Source: Denitrobaculum sp965232285 (GTDB taxonomy: Bacteria; Pseudomonadota; Alphaproteobacteria; Kiloniellales; Kiloniellaceae). From it: 64,000 nucleotides of DNA. Where the stretch lies: the NCBI GenBank assembly GCA_965232285.1, contig CBDDPL010000004.1, forward strand, positions 4,898,001 through 4,962,000, read 5' to 3'. This document shows positions 63,885 through 64,000 of the stretch, piece by piece. Every line of letters starts with the position of its first letter. Within the stretch, counting starts at the first letter, position 1. The notes under the pieces are model-generated. The model did no database searches. It saw only the letters and a program-made list of their open reading frames with translations, and was not told where the DNA came from. The position numbers were made by a program, and so were the translations under genes.

Positions 63885-64000
63885 ATGTGGCAGGGTATTT
63901 TTCCGGCGGTAACGACCAAATTCACCCCTGAGGGCGCGCTGGATCACGCCGAGATGAAGCGCTGCTTCGACTACCAGATCGCTGCGGGCTGCGACGGGAT
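63885..64000 (+). CDS. Dihydrodipicolinate synthase (DapA) family protein, N-terminal part
   Basis: The first 38 codons are in the window and run off the right end. MWQGIFPAVTTKFTPEGALD, then MKRCFDYQIAAGCDG, is the standard start of class I aldolases or dehydratases of the DapA/N-acetylneuraminate lyase family. Members work in lysine synthesis or in breakdown of sugar acids and hydroxyproline derivatives. Being next to a GntR/FCD regulator, a catabolic role is more likely. GAGAGGG is upstream of the ATG. Confidence 0.88.
   Translation, partial: MWQGIFPAVTTKFTPEGALDHAEMKRCFDYQIAAGCDG

Overview
The window is about 64 kb of GC-rich bacterial chromosome with dense, operon-organised genes. Gene content points to a free-living, metabolically versatile alphaproteobacterium: serine-cycle C1 assimilation, several TRAP and ABC uptake systems, the aerobic phenylacetyl-CoA pathway, and a cupin resembling DMSP lyases. 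A marine or saline Rhodospirillales-type organism is my inference. I see no rRNA, tRNA, CRISPR array, insertion sequence or phage gene.

Layout. (1) 1-0.87 kb: the end of a TRAP transporter gene and an HpaR-type MarR regulator. (2) 0.95-13.1 kb: a serine-cycle locus. An aldehyde dehydrogenase, malyl-CoA lyase and a LuxR-type regulator run leftwards. Serine-glyoxylate aminotransferase, malate-CoA ligase (mtkA, mtkB), hydroxypyruvate reductase, PEP carboxylase and glyA run rightwards. The divergent intergenic region carries repeated operator-like sequence. (3) 13.1-14.0 kb: an endonuclease III-like glycosylase. (4) 14.1-25.8 kb: a proposed amide-utilisation island with a MarR regulator, a cytosolic AmiC-like sensor, a flotillin, a five-part UrtABCDE/Liv-type ABC transporter whose last ATPase is fused in frame to an amidase, and an acyl-CoA synthetase. 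(5) 25.9-27.8 kb: a low-GC endonuclease/phosphatase-family gene and nicotinamidase. (6) 27.9-33.4 kb: acoR and a divergent acoABC operon with a near-perfect sigma-54 promoter and an inverted-repeat activator site. (7) 33.5-42.2 kb: an unrecognised internally duplicated protein, a subtilisin-like protease, a Stf0-type sulfotransferase, a dctPQM TRAP transporter, and two divergent trypsin-like proteases. (8) 42.3-52.2 kb: phenylacetate genes paaN, paaG, paaI, paaK, two repressors (TetR type and PaaX), and paaABCDE. (9) 52.2-61.2 kb: a leftward spermidine/putrescine-type ABC operon ending in a DddQ-like cupin, a DAO-family oxidase, an enolase-superfamily enzyme, and a divergent MocR regulator. 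A shared 42-bp element lies upstream of both transcripts. (10) 61.2-64 kb: a GMC oxidoreductase, a GntR/FCD regulator and the start of a DapA-family gene, with a perfect 20-bp palindrome between the last two.

How the genes work together. The serine-cycle operon would turn glyoxylate and C1 units carried on tetrahydrofolate into malyl-CoA, which malyl-CoA lyase splits into acetyl-CoA and glyoxylate. No methanol or methylamine dehydrogenase is present here, so the C1 source is unknown. In the amide island, transporter, hydrolase and CoA ligase form a plausible route from an external amide to an acyl-CoA. The MocR-centred region looks like one regulon for uptake and oxidation of a cationic or zwitterionic substrate. 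A DMSP-like or betaine-like compound is attractive because of the cupin, but this is not proven.

The most unusual items are the ABC-ATPase/amidase fusion, the DddQ-like cupin at the end of a polyamine-type ABC operon under a shared MocR element, and the uncharacterised internally repeated protein behind a 12-bp inverted repeat.
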